A stretch of DNA of 64,000 bases, taken from NCBI RefSeq assembly GCF_030867095.1, contig NC_081827.1, positions 218,343,310-218,407,309 of the forward strand, given 5' to 3'. Position numbers and translations under genes: made by a program. The notes under the pieces are model-generated. The model did no database searches and was not told where the DNA came from. It saw only the letters and a program-made list of their open reading frames with translations. The DNA is from Alligator mississippiensis. Its lineage: Eukaryota; Chordata; Crocodylia; Alligatoridae. This document shows positions 1-11,120 of this stretch, piece after piece. Numbering within the stretch: the first letter of the stretch is position 1; the number at the start of each line of letters is the position of its first letter.

Positions 1-3000
1 GCAGGGCTCGGGGAGGGCAGCTGCAAAGACACAGTCGCTCTAAATGGCAGCTCATCTCCTAAGCCTCACGACCCAACAGCGAATGTCTGTTGGGTCCTGG
101 GAATAACTGTAATTCATGGCACTTCCTGCAGGGAGCTGCACTTCTGTCTGCACCCTCAGTCACTCAGAACCTAGAGCACTTTACTGAGTGTCAGCAGCCC
201 TCTGTTGCTCTCAGATCTCTATGAAATTCACTGATCTCTTTAAAGATGATGACACCACTCCAGAGCTATTATTTACTGTGTTAGCTCAAGTGGCAGATGT
301 CCATTTGGTGGAAGCTTCCAACCCTTCCAATGAACTGGATGAGAAATAATATAATCCATATATTCCTGTTCCAATAATTCCTGTTTTAGCATTTGCGAAA
401 AGAGGAAATTAAATTAACAAAAATTCAGTAACACTCATTATTTTTGCAAAATCAAGCATTCATAAATAAGGAAATATCAACATTAATGGCATCATTTCAT
501 TGAGGGGTAAGGCTCCTTGTATTTATTGCAGGGACAATGTGTGTACATGGACAATTACTGTGGAGTAGCTGGCCTGTTATATGTCTATGCCTTAGCTTAC
601 TTCACGGTAACTTGTATACATGTTCATGCCCTCAGGCTGATGTAAATACAAGCCTACAATATTTGCATTGCACAACTGATTTGCTTTCATAGGACTGGTG
701 TGGGAAGTAGGATGAGCTTAAGAAATAGGTAGGTGTGAGGTTCAAGTAACTGCCTCTGATTTTCCTACAACAATCTAGTAGAGAGCAACGAATAAAAGGC
801 CTGATCTCCTTTATGGGTAAAAAACCCCCATAGACATCAAGGAGATATTTGGTTGTATCTTAGGGAACTTTGGCTCACTTAGTCATTGAACTGGGGAATG
901 ATCCTGTTGCTGCTTATTGTCTGCAATTTCCACAGAACGATGTGGAATAGCAGGACATTAAGTCAGTGGGAACTAATTTGTAAATTACCCTGACTGCAAC
1001 TAAATAGTCATAACTATTAGGGGTGGAATTTACTCCCAGGCAGATGACAAGACCTGTGAATCATGTAAATCCCACTTCCACTCTATTAAAAAAATTATAA
1101 GTGATGTATAAGCTTTGTGCTGGTCCTTTAAATGGGGTTGAATTCATCCTTTGAGGTATACCGTGAAGAATATGGGAGCTGCATGGAATATTTCATTAAT
1201 ATTATATGTCCATCTACTTGTTTGATTGCTTCTATGGTGTTGTTATAGGATTATCAGGGGTTTATTCAAACAGAGTTTACTTTTATACTGGCAGGAAGAA
1301 AGACAATACCTACAGATAGCCCCATTTACCACTAATTAAAGGATAAATGCAGGTGCTGTTAACTTTTGAAGTTTCACTTAGGAACCTGCTGAGCGAAACC
1401 ATCTAGTTTGGCACAAGGGAAAGTTCCCTGCTTTTATCACAGAGAGGGCTGTAAACTGGTGGATTAAAAAATAAACCCCAAAGAAGTGAAGAGACTGAGA
1501 CTTCTAGAGAGCAGACTGAAGTGCAGGCTGCAGTGTCTAGAACAGACCTATTATCTAATTCTGTGAGTAGATATGGGCGTAGACACTTCATTGTGTTCCA
1601 GTTCCTTTCCTCTTGCTATGCTTTGTTCCTATTCTGGTGATAAAGCAATACCTTATTATTAAAAAGGGTGTTTCAGGTTACTGTATTGACCAGTGGTTAT
1701 CCATGATTACAGCTGCCAAAGAGAAGACTTGAAATTACCATAACCCAGTCACAGTAGATGCACAAGGTAATGCACCCCTGTACCTAGTCGAAGGCCACTG
1801 GTACACATGGGATGATGAGATCTGAACCCCAAAATTGCACCTTCTGCCTTGCAACACACGCATGATAGGATGTGATTTTAGGATCAGGGATCATATCCCA
1901 GTGTTGCCATTACTACTTGCCAGTACAGGTGGAGCCTGAGTTCCAGAGCTCCCTCTGTACCAACACGTTGAAAGCCAGGTACTCACAGCCCAGCTGAACC
2001 CAAGGGGCCTTGGGTTGAGGTCAACAGTCAGCCAGTGCAGGCCAGGGCCAACTGCACTACAGTCTTGAACCAGCTCTGGTTGCCCTGCCATATGTTCATT
2101 TTAAGGTGCAATGGAAACCAGACGCAAAAATCTTACACATCTTTTGTGGAATATTTTTGTGGCTATTTTCCTTTTTGTTACTCCATTAAATCCTTGGATG
2201 TGTGACAAGATTAACTAGATAATCGCATCCTAATTGTAACATCTGCCAGGGGCCTAAGAGTAGAATTTCAGACTTTGACTGGTAGGGAGAGAGGGATATA
2301 CTCTGAAAGACCAAAGTTGCCACTAACACTAAATTCTGGCACCTACCTGAAAAGAAAATTAGCAAAAAAACCTGTTTCTATTTATTGATCAAATTCATGT
2401 AATTTAATGAAAAGAAATTAAATATTATTTTGAAGCACACCATTGTTTTCATTATAGCACTTTAGAAACTATACTGGATATGCTATCTAACAGATAAAGT
2501 GTCTGGAAGCTACAATGCTGTGATCCTAAGAATAGCCATGAGAGAGACATCACATTAAATATTACTGGGTTTTTTGTTGTTGTTGTTGTGTTCATTTTTT
2601 CACATTTTGAATGGTTTAAATGTAATTAACCTAGATTTGCTGAAAAGGTCTGTGAGCCTTTTAAGCAGCCTGGTCTGAATTTAGAGTTTGTAACAAAACC
2701 TGAAACCAGGCAAGTTTCATGTGGTTTTGAGTTTCATTGTGAATATTTCACCTACTTCTAGAAATAGGTTCAAAGCAACGTTTCCAGTCTGTAAGTACAT
2801 GAAAGGTTCTCATTCAAAGTGATCAAGATTGGTTGGTGGGGTTCTCAGAGTAAGGATGAAATTCACCCTTATGTGGAGGACCAGGACAAAATTCACACTC
2901 AAGGTCCAATTCAGATCTCAAAGTAGAGATTAAGTGGGGTTTAGAGAAGCATAAGTATTTCCTTTGTTGATCCTCTGCACGGAAATGAATTTCATCCCAT

Positions 3001-3573
3001 GTAAACATATGCTGTATGGTTACTGTCTCAGTGCAGACTATTTTATTGTAACGAGAAGCTGTAAAAGGAGCACAGGTATATAAAATGTGCATAGTAAGAT
3101 TAATTATATGATAATACTGATCAATAAATCATTTAATGAGAAGGTCACTCCAAAAATTCTGGTGCTTCCCTAAAAGATATGTCACCTCTGACTCCTGCAA
3201 TATCTTTTCTTAAAGCTCTGGCTCTTGGAGTCCTATAATCATGTAATTATCTCAGCTTTCATTAAAATAATGCACTAAAATTTATCTTTAACAAGAAAAA
3301 CAGGAATAGAAAATACCGTGTACAATATGGGAAACATGGCCAAGTTAATGTTTCACTAGAAATTTAAACTTCTGGAATTATGACTGCTTTATCTTGCTCT
3401 TAATATCATATATTTTTAATTTGTCCCAGTTTTTGAAAACACAAGGAAGAGGACCTCTCTCTATATTGGTAACAGGCATATTCAAATGGAGGTTCTACTA
3501 TGCTTTAGAGGCTTTAATTGATATGTTTTTATATCAATATCCTTCATTTACTAGTGTCCTAGCAAGACACTGG
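1..3573. other. AT-rich noncoding stretch, no gene seen
   Basis: Short open frames on both strands (up to 89 codons) have no recognisable motif and no splice or start context, so I treat them as chance. No LINE protein signature, SINE box or long inverted repeat was recognised. It may hold diverged repeats that only a library search would show. Confidence 0.6.
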
Positions 3574-3607
3574 GACAGGAATGCTGTGGAGACAGGAATG
3601 CTGTGGA
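3574..3607. repeat. 17-bp unit, two tandem copies
   Basis: The unit gacaggaatgctgtgga occurs twice in direct succession with no mismatch. It lies just beyond the 3' end of the minus-strand LINE relic, so it may be a local duplication next to the insertion. Confidence 0.9.
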
Positions 3608-3639
3608 GTTTGAGGCATCTTGGGAGCTTGCTGTAACTA

Positions 3640-4525
3640 GTAGCCAACTGTCGATCCTCTGGATCATGGTGGATATGTAAGAGGTCTAGTCAGATGCCTG
3701 ATAAATCCATTTGTGGCTGACAAGCCCAATTCGAGAGTGACACAGCTTGTTACGCACTTCACCGATCCATACATTGTCTAAGTTGGAGTCCAAGTATACC
3801 AAGATGCATTCTTCTGTTTTGCTTTGCTTCCATCCTCTGGATCAAAGCTGCTTCACGTTGAGCTGCATCCAGTGCCAGATGTTCCCTCCAGATCAGACGG
3901 AATTCTGCACACCCCTCCCAGCTTTCTACATGGATATTGAATGACTTCATATAATTTTTGCACACATTGTGGTACCACCATAGAGGGTGACCTTGCTTTC
4001 TAGAGCTGTTTTGAATATCCCTGTACAAAATATTCTTGGAATTACAGTTTCTCCCATTTTCCTGACATGGCTGATCCATCACTACCTTATCTTCTTGATA
4101 CTGGTTTCTAAGTGTGCAGTCCTGTGCACTCTACTACATCTGTATTTGGTATTCTGTCTTCCTACTTATTTTCAGGATCTTATGCAGATATCTCATGTGG
4201 AAGCTGTCCAGTCTCTTGATATGCCTATCAAATGTAGTCCACGTTTCTGAACCATAAAGCAGGGATGGCAACACACAAGTCTCATAGATTCATATCTTCA
4301 CCTTAGCTGATAGTTTGCTGTTATTCCATGCATGTTTCTGTAATAGCCCAAAATTCTCAGCTGCTTTTCCAATTCTGTTAGTCAGCTCAGCCTGAAGGTC
4401 AACATTCCCACTGATTGTAGAACCCAAGTAGCAAAAACTGTCAACCAAGAGTGATGTCAGGTATTCTTTCACCCCTTGGTACATGATCAGCCGTCTTGAG
4501 ACTAATTGCTATCCTGAAGCAGTGA
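3640..4525 (-). mobile_element. LINE 3' fragment, endonuclease-RT type, degraded
   Basis: This is the C-terminal part of a non-LTR retrotransposon protein of the group often annotated as craniofacial development protein 2-like endonuclease-reverse transcriptase. Reading the minus strand, 4484-4290 encodes DSFCYLGSTISGNVDLQAEL followed by RIGKAAENFGLL. An in-frame TGA at 4290-4292 follows, and then the same frame gives ETCVLPSLLYGSETW and HIKRLDSFHMRYL. A second segment (about 4050-3760) encodes NILYRDIQ, then MKSFNIHVESWEGCAEFRLI, matching the family's region after the RT. Near 3690-3720 a C-x3-C-H tail (CNKLCHSRIGLVSHK) resembles the usual terminal zinc-finger remnant. Frameshifts occur between about 4190 and 4080. 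The 5' part is missing and the sequence turns abruptly GC-rich beyond 4525. It is inactive. The exact clade (RTE-like or other) is not settled. Confidence 0.85.
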
Positions 4526-4529
4526 GTGG

Positions 4530-5530
4530 TGAATTAAGATTTACTGGGGCCTTGGGCAAACAGAAAATTGGAGGCCCCCCACACCCCATTATAAACATGA
4601 ACATATGGACTCCAGTGGGGGGAGGGGCCACTTTGCCTCCTGGTGCTGTTGCTGCCAAGGGTGAGGCAGGTTTCCGTGCCCCATGGTGGAAACTAGGTGG
4701 ACCCAGCTGGGCTGGGGATGGGGTGGCACATGCCCGCCTCTCTTCCCTGTCCCCTGCCCCCTCTCCCCCACCGCCACAGCTGGAGAGGGGCAGATCCAAG
4801 CAGGGTGAGAGCAGATGCAGGCTGCCCACTGTGGACTCAGTGCTCTCTCTCCATTCTGCTGCCATTTCCCAGGGCCCTGCGCTGGTCACGTGCCCCCTGC
4901 CTGCCCGGCAGTGGGAAGCACAACTTGCCGACTCTACTGCTGCCAGGTGGGCAGGGGGCATGTGGCTGGTGTGGGGCGCTGAGGGAAAGCAAGTAGCGGG
5001 GAGAGCCCTTAGCCCACAGTGGGCAGCCCGCATCTGCCCTATGCACTATTCTGAGGGGGGCACATGCCCCCCCCCATGCCTCCAGGGGGGTGTACACAGC
5101 AGTGGGGAGCCACCCCCACATGCCATGGACAAGCCACTCATGGCTCCATCCTGCTTCCTGTCCCAGCCTTGGACCCTATGCACCACCCTGACTGTGCAGT
5201 GCCCCCAGCCCCTGCCCCTGCCTCACCATAGGGGCCTCAGTCTTCCCACATCCACCCCCCCCACACCCCTTCCTCACTTATCTGAAGGGAGCTGCTCTCC
5301 ATGCTGCCCAGTTGTTTTCCTGGCCATATGTATGCATGCAGCCACATACATGCACATGGCGCCTCCTGCGCCTCGTTTCTAGCGGCCCCAAGCAGGACCC
5401 CTTGCAGGCTAGAATGCTGCCTGTCTGCAAGGGGAAACCCCCTGTTTCCTGAGGAAACCCAGGCACCCAGGGGGCCCCTGACTGGCAGGGGCCCCTGGGC
5501 CCAAGCCTGCAGGCCTGTGCGTTAATCCAC
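4530..5530. repeat. GC-rich unclassified repeat, probably non-autonomous transposon
   Basis: About 1 kb of C/G-rich sequence lies abruptly between AT-rich flanks. The left edge (ctggggccttgggc) and the right edge (cctgggcccaagcc) look like weak inverted ends, which suggests a DNA transposon. It contains a large internal palindrome and the perfect palindrome CAGGGGCCCCTG at 5486-5497. Open frames of up to 299 codons on both strands reflect the lack of A/T-rich stop codons, not a gene. No transposase is present. The boundaries are estimates. Confidence 0.5.
4811..5037. repeat. 227-bp imperfect palindrome
   Basis: The outer arms 4811-4834 and 5014-5037 are reverse complements with one mismatch in 24 bases. 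The inner arms 4889-4911 and 4940-4962 are also reverse complements with a few mismatches. The segments between them align when one side is reversed. Both arm pairs share a centre near 4925, so the whole stretch can fold into one hairpin with arms of about 100 bases and a loop near 4912-4939. Confidence 0.85.
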
Positions 5531-7500
5531 CTATATCCTGAAAATGATTCAGAAAATCTGCCATCATTGCTTTGTTGGTCTCTGCTCTCAAGAGGTATGA
5601 TTTCCCAACCTGGCTGAATTGGGAAAAGTTCTTTGTGTTGGCAAAGCTGCCCTTACCTTGCTTCACTTGAAATGCAAAGGCTAGAAAAAATTATACCTGC
5701 AGAAATGTAGCTGTGCCAGTATCAGCTTTGTCCACATTAGAAGCTATTTGTTGGTATACTCTACTGAGACAGCTATATCAACAAGGTATCCCGGTATAAC
5801 AACAGCAGTATACAAGGACCCAGACTTATCAAAGCTAGCCCCTAAATCAGTGAAGGACTTGGAGGTTACAAACATGATTTAAAGCTATTCAGTCCCCCTT
5901 GAATGTGAGTTTTGGTGGTGTTCTGAATTCCAGAAACAAGGCTTGCTGTGCTGCAGTACTCCACAAGTTGTCTTTCTTCAGTCATGTTCCCAGATTGTCC
6001 CCCTGTGCTTAGCATGACAGAGGAGTCTAAAGGGGGCTATGGTACCCAATTATTTCTCTTGAACTAATAGACTGTCCAGCTAGCTAGCTAGCTCTACTGG
6101 TTTTAGTTGCTCCTTCAAAACAGCACAAAGCAGACCAAAGGGATGGCCCATGTTGTTTTGTCTCCTTTTTTTCCTCACGTCCAGCTGCCACCCTGGATAT
6201 TCGGGTTTCTTGAAAGACCAACTAACCAGCATAATCAATACATAACTGGCTTATGACACCATAGTTCATTGACAACCTCCCATGAGGTAGGTTACACGTT
6301 GCCATATAGTGCCCTATTTTGCTCTACCTCTTACCCAAACTATAAAGGGAGCAGGCTCCCCAGAAAATGAGTCTAACTTGAACTCCCCTCATTTTTGTAC
6401 ACCTGGTTGAGGGCTGCCTTGAGCTTTGCTGTGCTAGTGCAGAAGGAGTAAACTCACCAAAACTCGCCATTATACAGTCCCAGATACCCCACCCTACATT
6501 CCTCCAGGTCTGAAAGGGCTGAAGACTACAAACAGCACTATAGCACATCCTCAGGACCAGGAAGAGAAGAGGCAAAACTACACAGCAACAACTATGGCCA
6601 ACGTCCTCCCATGCCCTCTTCCTCACTAGTATTAAAAAGGGTAAAGAGCCTTTGACGATTGGACTTTCCTTCAGGCCTGAGAGCGGGAATGGAAAATCTC
6701 AATGTGGAAATCCCTTATCATGGTAGTAGTGCGAGTTGTGCTGAGGGCAATGTCGAGAGATGTGTGAGAGAACAAGTTGTGGGGTGGTTAATAGAAACAG
6801 CCAGCCGGAGTGCAGGCAGACAACCTAACTGTTCCAAAATGTCAGTGACTGGGAATCAGTTCATGACTGTTGTGGGTCGTTAAGCCACATAGAAATTGCT
6901 CTGTAGTGTGTGTGTGTGTGTGTAACAGACAGAGAAGGTTTTATATAAGAGAAAGGTGGGGATAGCACTGAGGAGTTTGTGAGAGGGAGAAAAAGGTGTT
7001 TATGAGAGAGAGAGAATGGTGTGTGAGTGGGAGGGCCTGATTTGTGCTGTGTGGCCACTTTATGTCTGCTCTGCTGGCATAAAGAGGCTGTAAAGCCATC
7101 CTAACAGCCCCATGGGGAATTCCTCTTATGTAAGGGGAGTCCCCAGCAGCTGCAGAGTTGGTGTAGCTGGCTCTATGCCATTCTGCAGGCGCCAGCGGCA
7201 CTGGTGAAATGCCAGAGGAAGGAGGTGTGGCGGAGGTGTCCTCTAAGCCTCAGCTATTTCTGATTGTCAGAATGTCTCAGAGAAGCTGTTGGCAGCTGGG
7301 CTCAAGTTAGGGCAATTACTGAGGCTGCTCTGCCCTGGAAGGGGAAAATGTGATGACAGCACAGACTTGTCAGTGCTGTGCTTAACTACATCCCTCTGCT
7401 GAGAGGAGTTTGGGCATAGGGATAAACTGGTCCAGAGAAAGGATTAGGAGTCTTGGTATTTTTCTTGCACTTTGCATCTTCAAAACTGTTGGCAAGCTTT
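5531..7500. other. Noncoding stretch upstream of the CpG block
   Basis: No gene is recognised. A (GT)9 run lies at 6906-6923 and a GA-rich run near 7003-7015. The part at about 5700-5830 has the look of a short, diverged DNA-transposon relic (repeated 'agctgt' and 'gtatac' motifs), but I cannot define its ends. The part at 7090-7200 also has a repeat-like feel without a clear family. The 100-codon minus frame at 6324-6626 shows no domain. Confidence 0.5.
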
Positions 7501-7504
7501 AGCT

Positions 7505-7605
7505 AATTAATTCCTTGCCCGTGGAGAGACTGAAACAGAGAGGTGAAGGGACTTGCCCAAGGCTGCCCAGGGCTTCAGTGACAGGGTGGGACTGAGCATT
7601 CAGGA
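7505..7605 (-). mobile_element. MIR SINE fragment
   Basis: The plus strand reads gagactgaaacagagaggtg and then agggacttgcccaaggctgc. This is the reverse complement of the MIR core region (TTGGGCAAGTCACTT...CCTCTCTG...CTCAGTTTCC). It is followed by a degraded 'cttcagtgacagggtgggac' corresponding to the next part of MIR. It sits just upstream of the CpG-rich block. This is an old, immobile relic. Confidence 0.8.
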
Positions 7606-7789
7606 CCTTTTGCCACAGCCTGGGCCGCGTGTGAGACGGGGTGCCAGGACTGTGCATGCTTGGAGCCAAGAGGAGACAACCTCCTGGGAAACCGGGGCAG
7701 GCAGGAGAGCGAAGCTGCCAGCACCCAGAGGGGCTGGAAGGAATTGCCCATTGCTGTGTTTTGCAAAGAACTGCCCGCTCCCTCGCGGC

Positions 7790-7889
7790 AGCCCAGCCTG
7801 GCTGCTGCCCCTGGGCCCCGGCCCTGCCTTTGCCCCTCTGCGGGCCAGCCGCCCCCACCCCCCCCCGCGGCCGGGGCAGCGCCCTGCCG

Positions 7890-7921
<32 letters not shown>

Positions 7922-8200
7922 TCGCGCTGCCTGCTGCGGCGGCCGGGGCTGGAGAGACGGCTGCTGCCGGGGAAGGGGGAGGGGAGCTGTGGAGAGACTG
8001 CAACTCCCGCTGCTGGGGGATGGGGCCGGGACATGGAGACACCGCTGCCGGGGGGAGCCGGGCGCGGAGCACGCTGCTGCGGCGGCGGGAGGACGGAGCC
8101 GGCATCCCGGGTCCTTTCATTCCCGCTTCCCCGCGGCCAGGGAGGAAGGAGAGCGAGCGCGGGCCCCGGCTGCTTCACCATGACCTCCCGGCCACCTCCA
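7790..8200 (+). promoter_or_regulatory. CpG-island-like promoter region
   Basis: GC content is very high and CpG dinucleotides are dense (for example ggccggggcagcgccctgcc, ctcgcgctgcctgctgcggc, ggcatcccgggtcctttcat), while the surrounding DNA is CpG-poor and AT-rich. There is no clear TATA box. This pattern is typical of promoters of broadly used or developmental vertebrate genes. The adjacent splice donor at 8613 puts transcription on the plus strand. The start point cannot be fixed from sequence. Overlapping open frames on both strands (up to 261 codons) follow from the base composition. Confidence 0.75.
7891..7920 (+). repeat. AGCCCG hexamer repeat, five copies
   Basis: Five perfect copies of AGCCCG in the CpG-rich block. 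One plus frame would read as alternating Glu-Pro, but nothing shows it is translated. As a CpG-containing hexamer in a likely promoter or 5' UTR it may vary in length between individuals. Confidence 0.95.
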
Positions 8201-8612
8201 GCCCGTGTTTGCATGTTCCCCTGCAAGCAGCAGCCCCTGCCATGTAACATGACCTGTGCAGCCAGGGCCCAGTGCAGCGCAGCCATTGAGCTCTCCCTGC
8301 ACATGAATCCCCTGCGTGTCTCCCCCTCGCCCCTTTGAAAACTGATCTTTGGCTCTTAGTGTGAAAGTGATTTGAATTTGGCTCGGCGGCGCTCTGCGCA
8401 GGCGTCCAGCTGCTGGCATGCTGGCTCCTTGCAAAGCAGCTGTTTTGGGTTTGAAATTCCAACATGGCAGAGGCTGCAGTCAGTCTTCCCTTCAAAAACT
8501 TGGAATGATTTCAAATCATAGGCACCTTCACTTAACCCGAGCCCCCATTCATCAGCAAACACATCGGATCGATGCTATTCTAACCTATCGGGTGCTTATA
8601 CCAAACCTCCAG
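8100..8612 (+). other. Probable first exon (5' UTR) of an unidentified gene
   Basis: This sequence runs out of the CpG-rich block and ends in a consensus donor, CTCCAG|gtaaga at 8612/8613. The 5' limit is a guess. Two short upstream-type frames are visible. ATG 8180 has good context (tcaccATGa) and gives a 52-codon frame ending at 8338. ATG 8464 gives a 14-codon frame MAEAAVSLPFKNLE with stop at 8506-8508. A third frame starts at ATG 8506 (MISNHRHLHLTRAPIHQQTH), stays open through the donor and could be coding. None matches a protein I recognise. A noncoding first exon followed by a very long intron is the simplest reading; a lncRNA is also possible. Confidence 0.6.
8464..8508 (+). CDS. Possible upstream ORF, 14 codons
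   Basis: ATG GCA GAG ... GAA TGA encodes MAEAAVSLPFKNLE, starting in the context aacATGg (A at -3, G at +4: fair to good). It lies in the probable first exon and closes before the splice donor. Its stop overlaps the ATG of the next open frame (ATGA at 8505-8508), the kind of arrangement seen in 5' leaders that limit reinitiation. There is no evidence of translation. Confidence 0.25.
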   Translation: MAEAAVSLPFKNLE

Positions 8613-9637
8613 GTAAGACGATCTTTTGCAATCTTCCTACGATCATTTTAAATTTTCTTTAATCTTAAATCTATCCAGCACAGACATGCGTTTATATATA
8701 ATTTTAAAAAATCGCCTGCCTGTGCCTCGTATATTGATTGACTCGAATTCGCAATCGCTTTTTTAAAATATTAAATACTCTAGTCTGCTTTCCTAATCGC
8801 AGTCTGGAAAGTACAGATATACAATTGCAGTGCATGGGGGTTTTTTTTCTTCCTTCCCCTTGATCATTGCCAACAATAGTAGGCAGATTAAGAGTTCGCG
8901 ATTGCAAGATCCCTTCCCACCTCCTTCCCCCCTAGTTGGATTTATTTTTAAGTTGTATTTGAAAATAATAAAGTGGAGGTAACAGGGGGTAGACTTTCTT
9001 GGGGAACTAACTTCTAAGTAAATAAGTGCAAATAAGAATCTTGGAAAACAAAAGTTGGGTTTAAATTGCAGTATTTTAGCTGGGGGGACGTGAATATGTC
9101 AAGAGCTCGTTGCAGTAAAATGTAAGCACATCATCTTGGAGGGGGTACAGCGTGGTGGGCGTATTGTTGGCTTGGAACAGAGAGAAAGATGTATAATTTA
9201 ATGGTATATACAATCCACTGATCCTATTACTATCCTCCCTGGAGCTCTTGTTAGTTTCAATGGGAGTGAGTGAAATTGACATCGACTTGCATTCCTGGTC
9301 ATGTGCTTTTTTCCTTTCTTTCTTCTCTTGTGATCTGAGATCCCCTTTTTGTTGATGTTGCTTTCCCACTTAATTATATGCATGTAGGTTAAATGAATAC
9401 CTGACGAAAGGGCCCACGTTTCAAGGCAGTGACATTTGATAGCTGAGAGGAAAAGTGGCTTTAATGAAAAGCAACCTTTGGAATTCCTGCTTGTGAAAAA
9501 TCCAATTCAGCTTTTTGTGCTGCCAGCAAGAAATGATCAGTAGCACCAGTGTTTATGGTATGTCCGTTTTGGGATCTACTTCCTTTGCATCTAAATAGCA
9601 AAGACAAATATAAATAGTATGATATAGCTCTGAGGAT

Positions 9638-9649
9638 TTTGCATGCAAA
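9638..9649. promoter_or_regulatory. Palindromic octamer-like site
   Basis: TTTGCATGCAAA is a perfect palindrome containing overlapping copies of ATGCAAAT-like POU octamer sequence on both strands. It lies about 1 kb into the presumed first intron. A single motif is weak evidence for regulation. Confidence 0.25.
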
Positions 9650-10312
9650 TACGATTAGTAATAAATACCTAGTGTTTAATGATCAAGCTTCAACTGTTTA
9701 ATAAGCATTTTTTTCTCTTGCTATCATTTGTTTATATTTTTGCTTTGAATCTAGCACTAGTTATGTGTATTGTATTGATCTTTCTTGTAAACCTAAAGTT
9801 GCATGTTACTAGCAGTGGACTATATACACCACTGAACTCAAATGATATGTAAATTAGGAAAACTCAGTGACTGGAGAAGGGGAAAGCGCCTAGTAATGAA
9901 ACCCCCACCCCACACACACCTATATGTGTGTATAGTCGTGTATGTGTTTGTATACACTTGCATATACACACTCACGGCAAAGATACAGTTTTGTTCTCTT
10001 GCAAACTAATATTTATTGACTCGTTCTCTGAACTCCATCTGATTTTTTTTTTTTTCTCGGTCACTTTTGGCATAATCAGTTTCTGTGGGTTTCAGTTGAC
10101 GACGGGGGAGGAAATGTTTTGCATGTAAACAAACAAATACAGTTGTGATCGATTGTTCTAAGGTCTTTGCCAGGCAGGTTATTTTATGCCCACTTCCCAT
10201 GTGTCTGATTCTTATTGTTTTAATCTTTACGTGTAACAGAATGAACTAATCAGGTACAGAAATTTGACTTCAGCTCTTTTTTTATCCGCTCACTTTCAAA
10301 CCCTCGGCGCCA

Positions 10313-10365
10313 CCCCCCCCCCCCAAAAAAAAAAACCAAACAGCCCCCCCCCCCCCAAAAAAAAA
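10313..10365. repeat. Paired C-run/A-run low-complexity tract
   Basis: The tract is C12 A11, then ccaaacag, then C13 A9: two successive C-run-to-A-run units separated by eight bases. Further pure runs lie nearby: G12 at 10823-10834, C17 at 11175-11191, G14 at 11323-11336. Such tracts are prone to length error in sequencing. Confidence 0.9.
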
Positions 10366-11074
10366 CCTTAGATAAAATGGAGCGTGGGGATTTCAATAGA
10401 TCTTGTTGCGGTACAGTCTGTACACTTACAGATAGGCAATTAAGACGAAAGAACTACTGACAGAAACGCTATCAATCTGTTTGGCCCAACCAAACGAGGG
10501 TGGGGGGGGGGGCATACTCACTTTTAATTGCATGTGGTAGTAACAAATAAGGACGGAGAGACCCGGGTGAGGGTGTCGGAGTGTGTGGCTGATGATCTCT
10601 CATAATAATATCTGAATGCAAGAAAGAGATTGAGAGAGCAGTTGCACAATATACACTCCTATGTTGGTGCTGTAGGTGACTGTGTATCTAAACACGTTCT
10701 GGGCTGCTTGTACGATGGCACTGATCTGATTGAATTTTGCATTTGGAACTTGTTGACTTCAAAGCGATCAATAAGGCAACTGTTTATTTTAGATGCACAT
10801 AATTTGCCCAGAGAAATGTTTTGGGGGGGGGGGGCAGAAGGAGAGGGGCACAGGTTTTTTTCCTCCTTCCTAGAGCTGTTGGAGCGAATGTGATTGCCAG
10901 ATGGGAGATTTCCCTCTGTGATGTTAAAGCTGTAATATATATTCAGAGCAGATTGGACTGCTGCTTGTGATGAGGAGGATATTACATTTATAAATTTTAA
11001 ATCGGGAATCGGACAGTATGCTGAAAGCTGAAATTGGATGGTGTAGAAGGTGCGGGCTGTTAAGTGAGATTCCT

Positions 11075-11120
11075 GGATGATGATGATGATGATAATAATA
11101 ATTATTGTTATTGTTATTAT
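11075..11120. repeat. GAT/AAT trinucleotide repeat
   Basis: (GAT)n passes into (AAT)n and then imperfect (TTATTG) units. This is a microsatellite with no coding role. Confidence 0.9.

Noticed and set aside
4483-5382. 299-codon plus-strand open frame, the longest in the window
   Set aside because: It lies in a GC-rich repeat with a 227-bp palindrome, overlaps open frames on the other strand, has proline/cysteine-rich low-complexity translation and no domain.
7553-8338. Overlapping long frames (up to 261 codons) on both strands
   Set aside because: The CpG-rich composition removes stop codons in all frames. The translations are R/P/A/G-rich without recognisable family, and the 5' part runs over a MIR relic.
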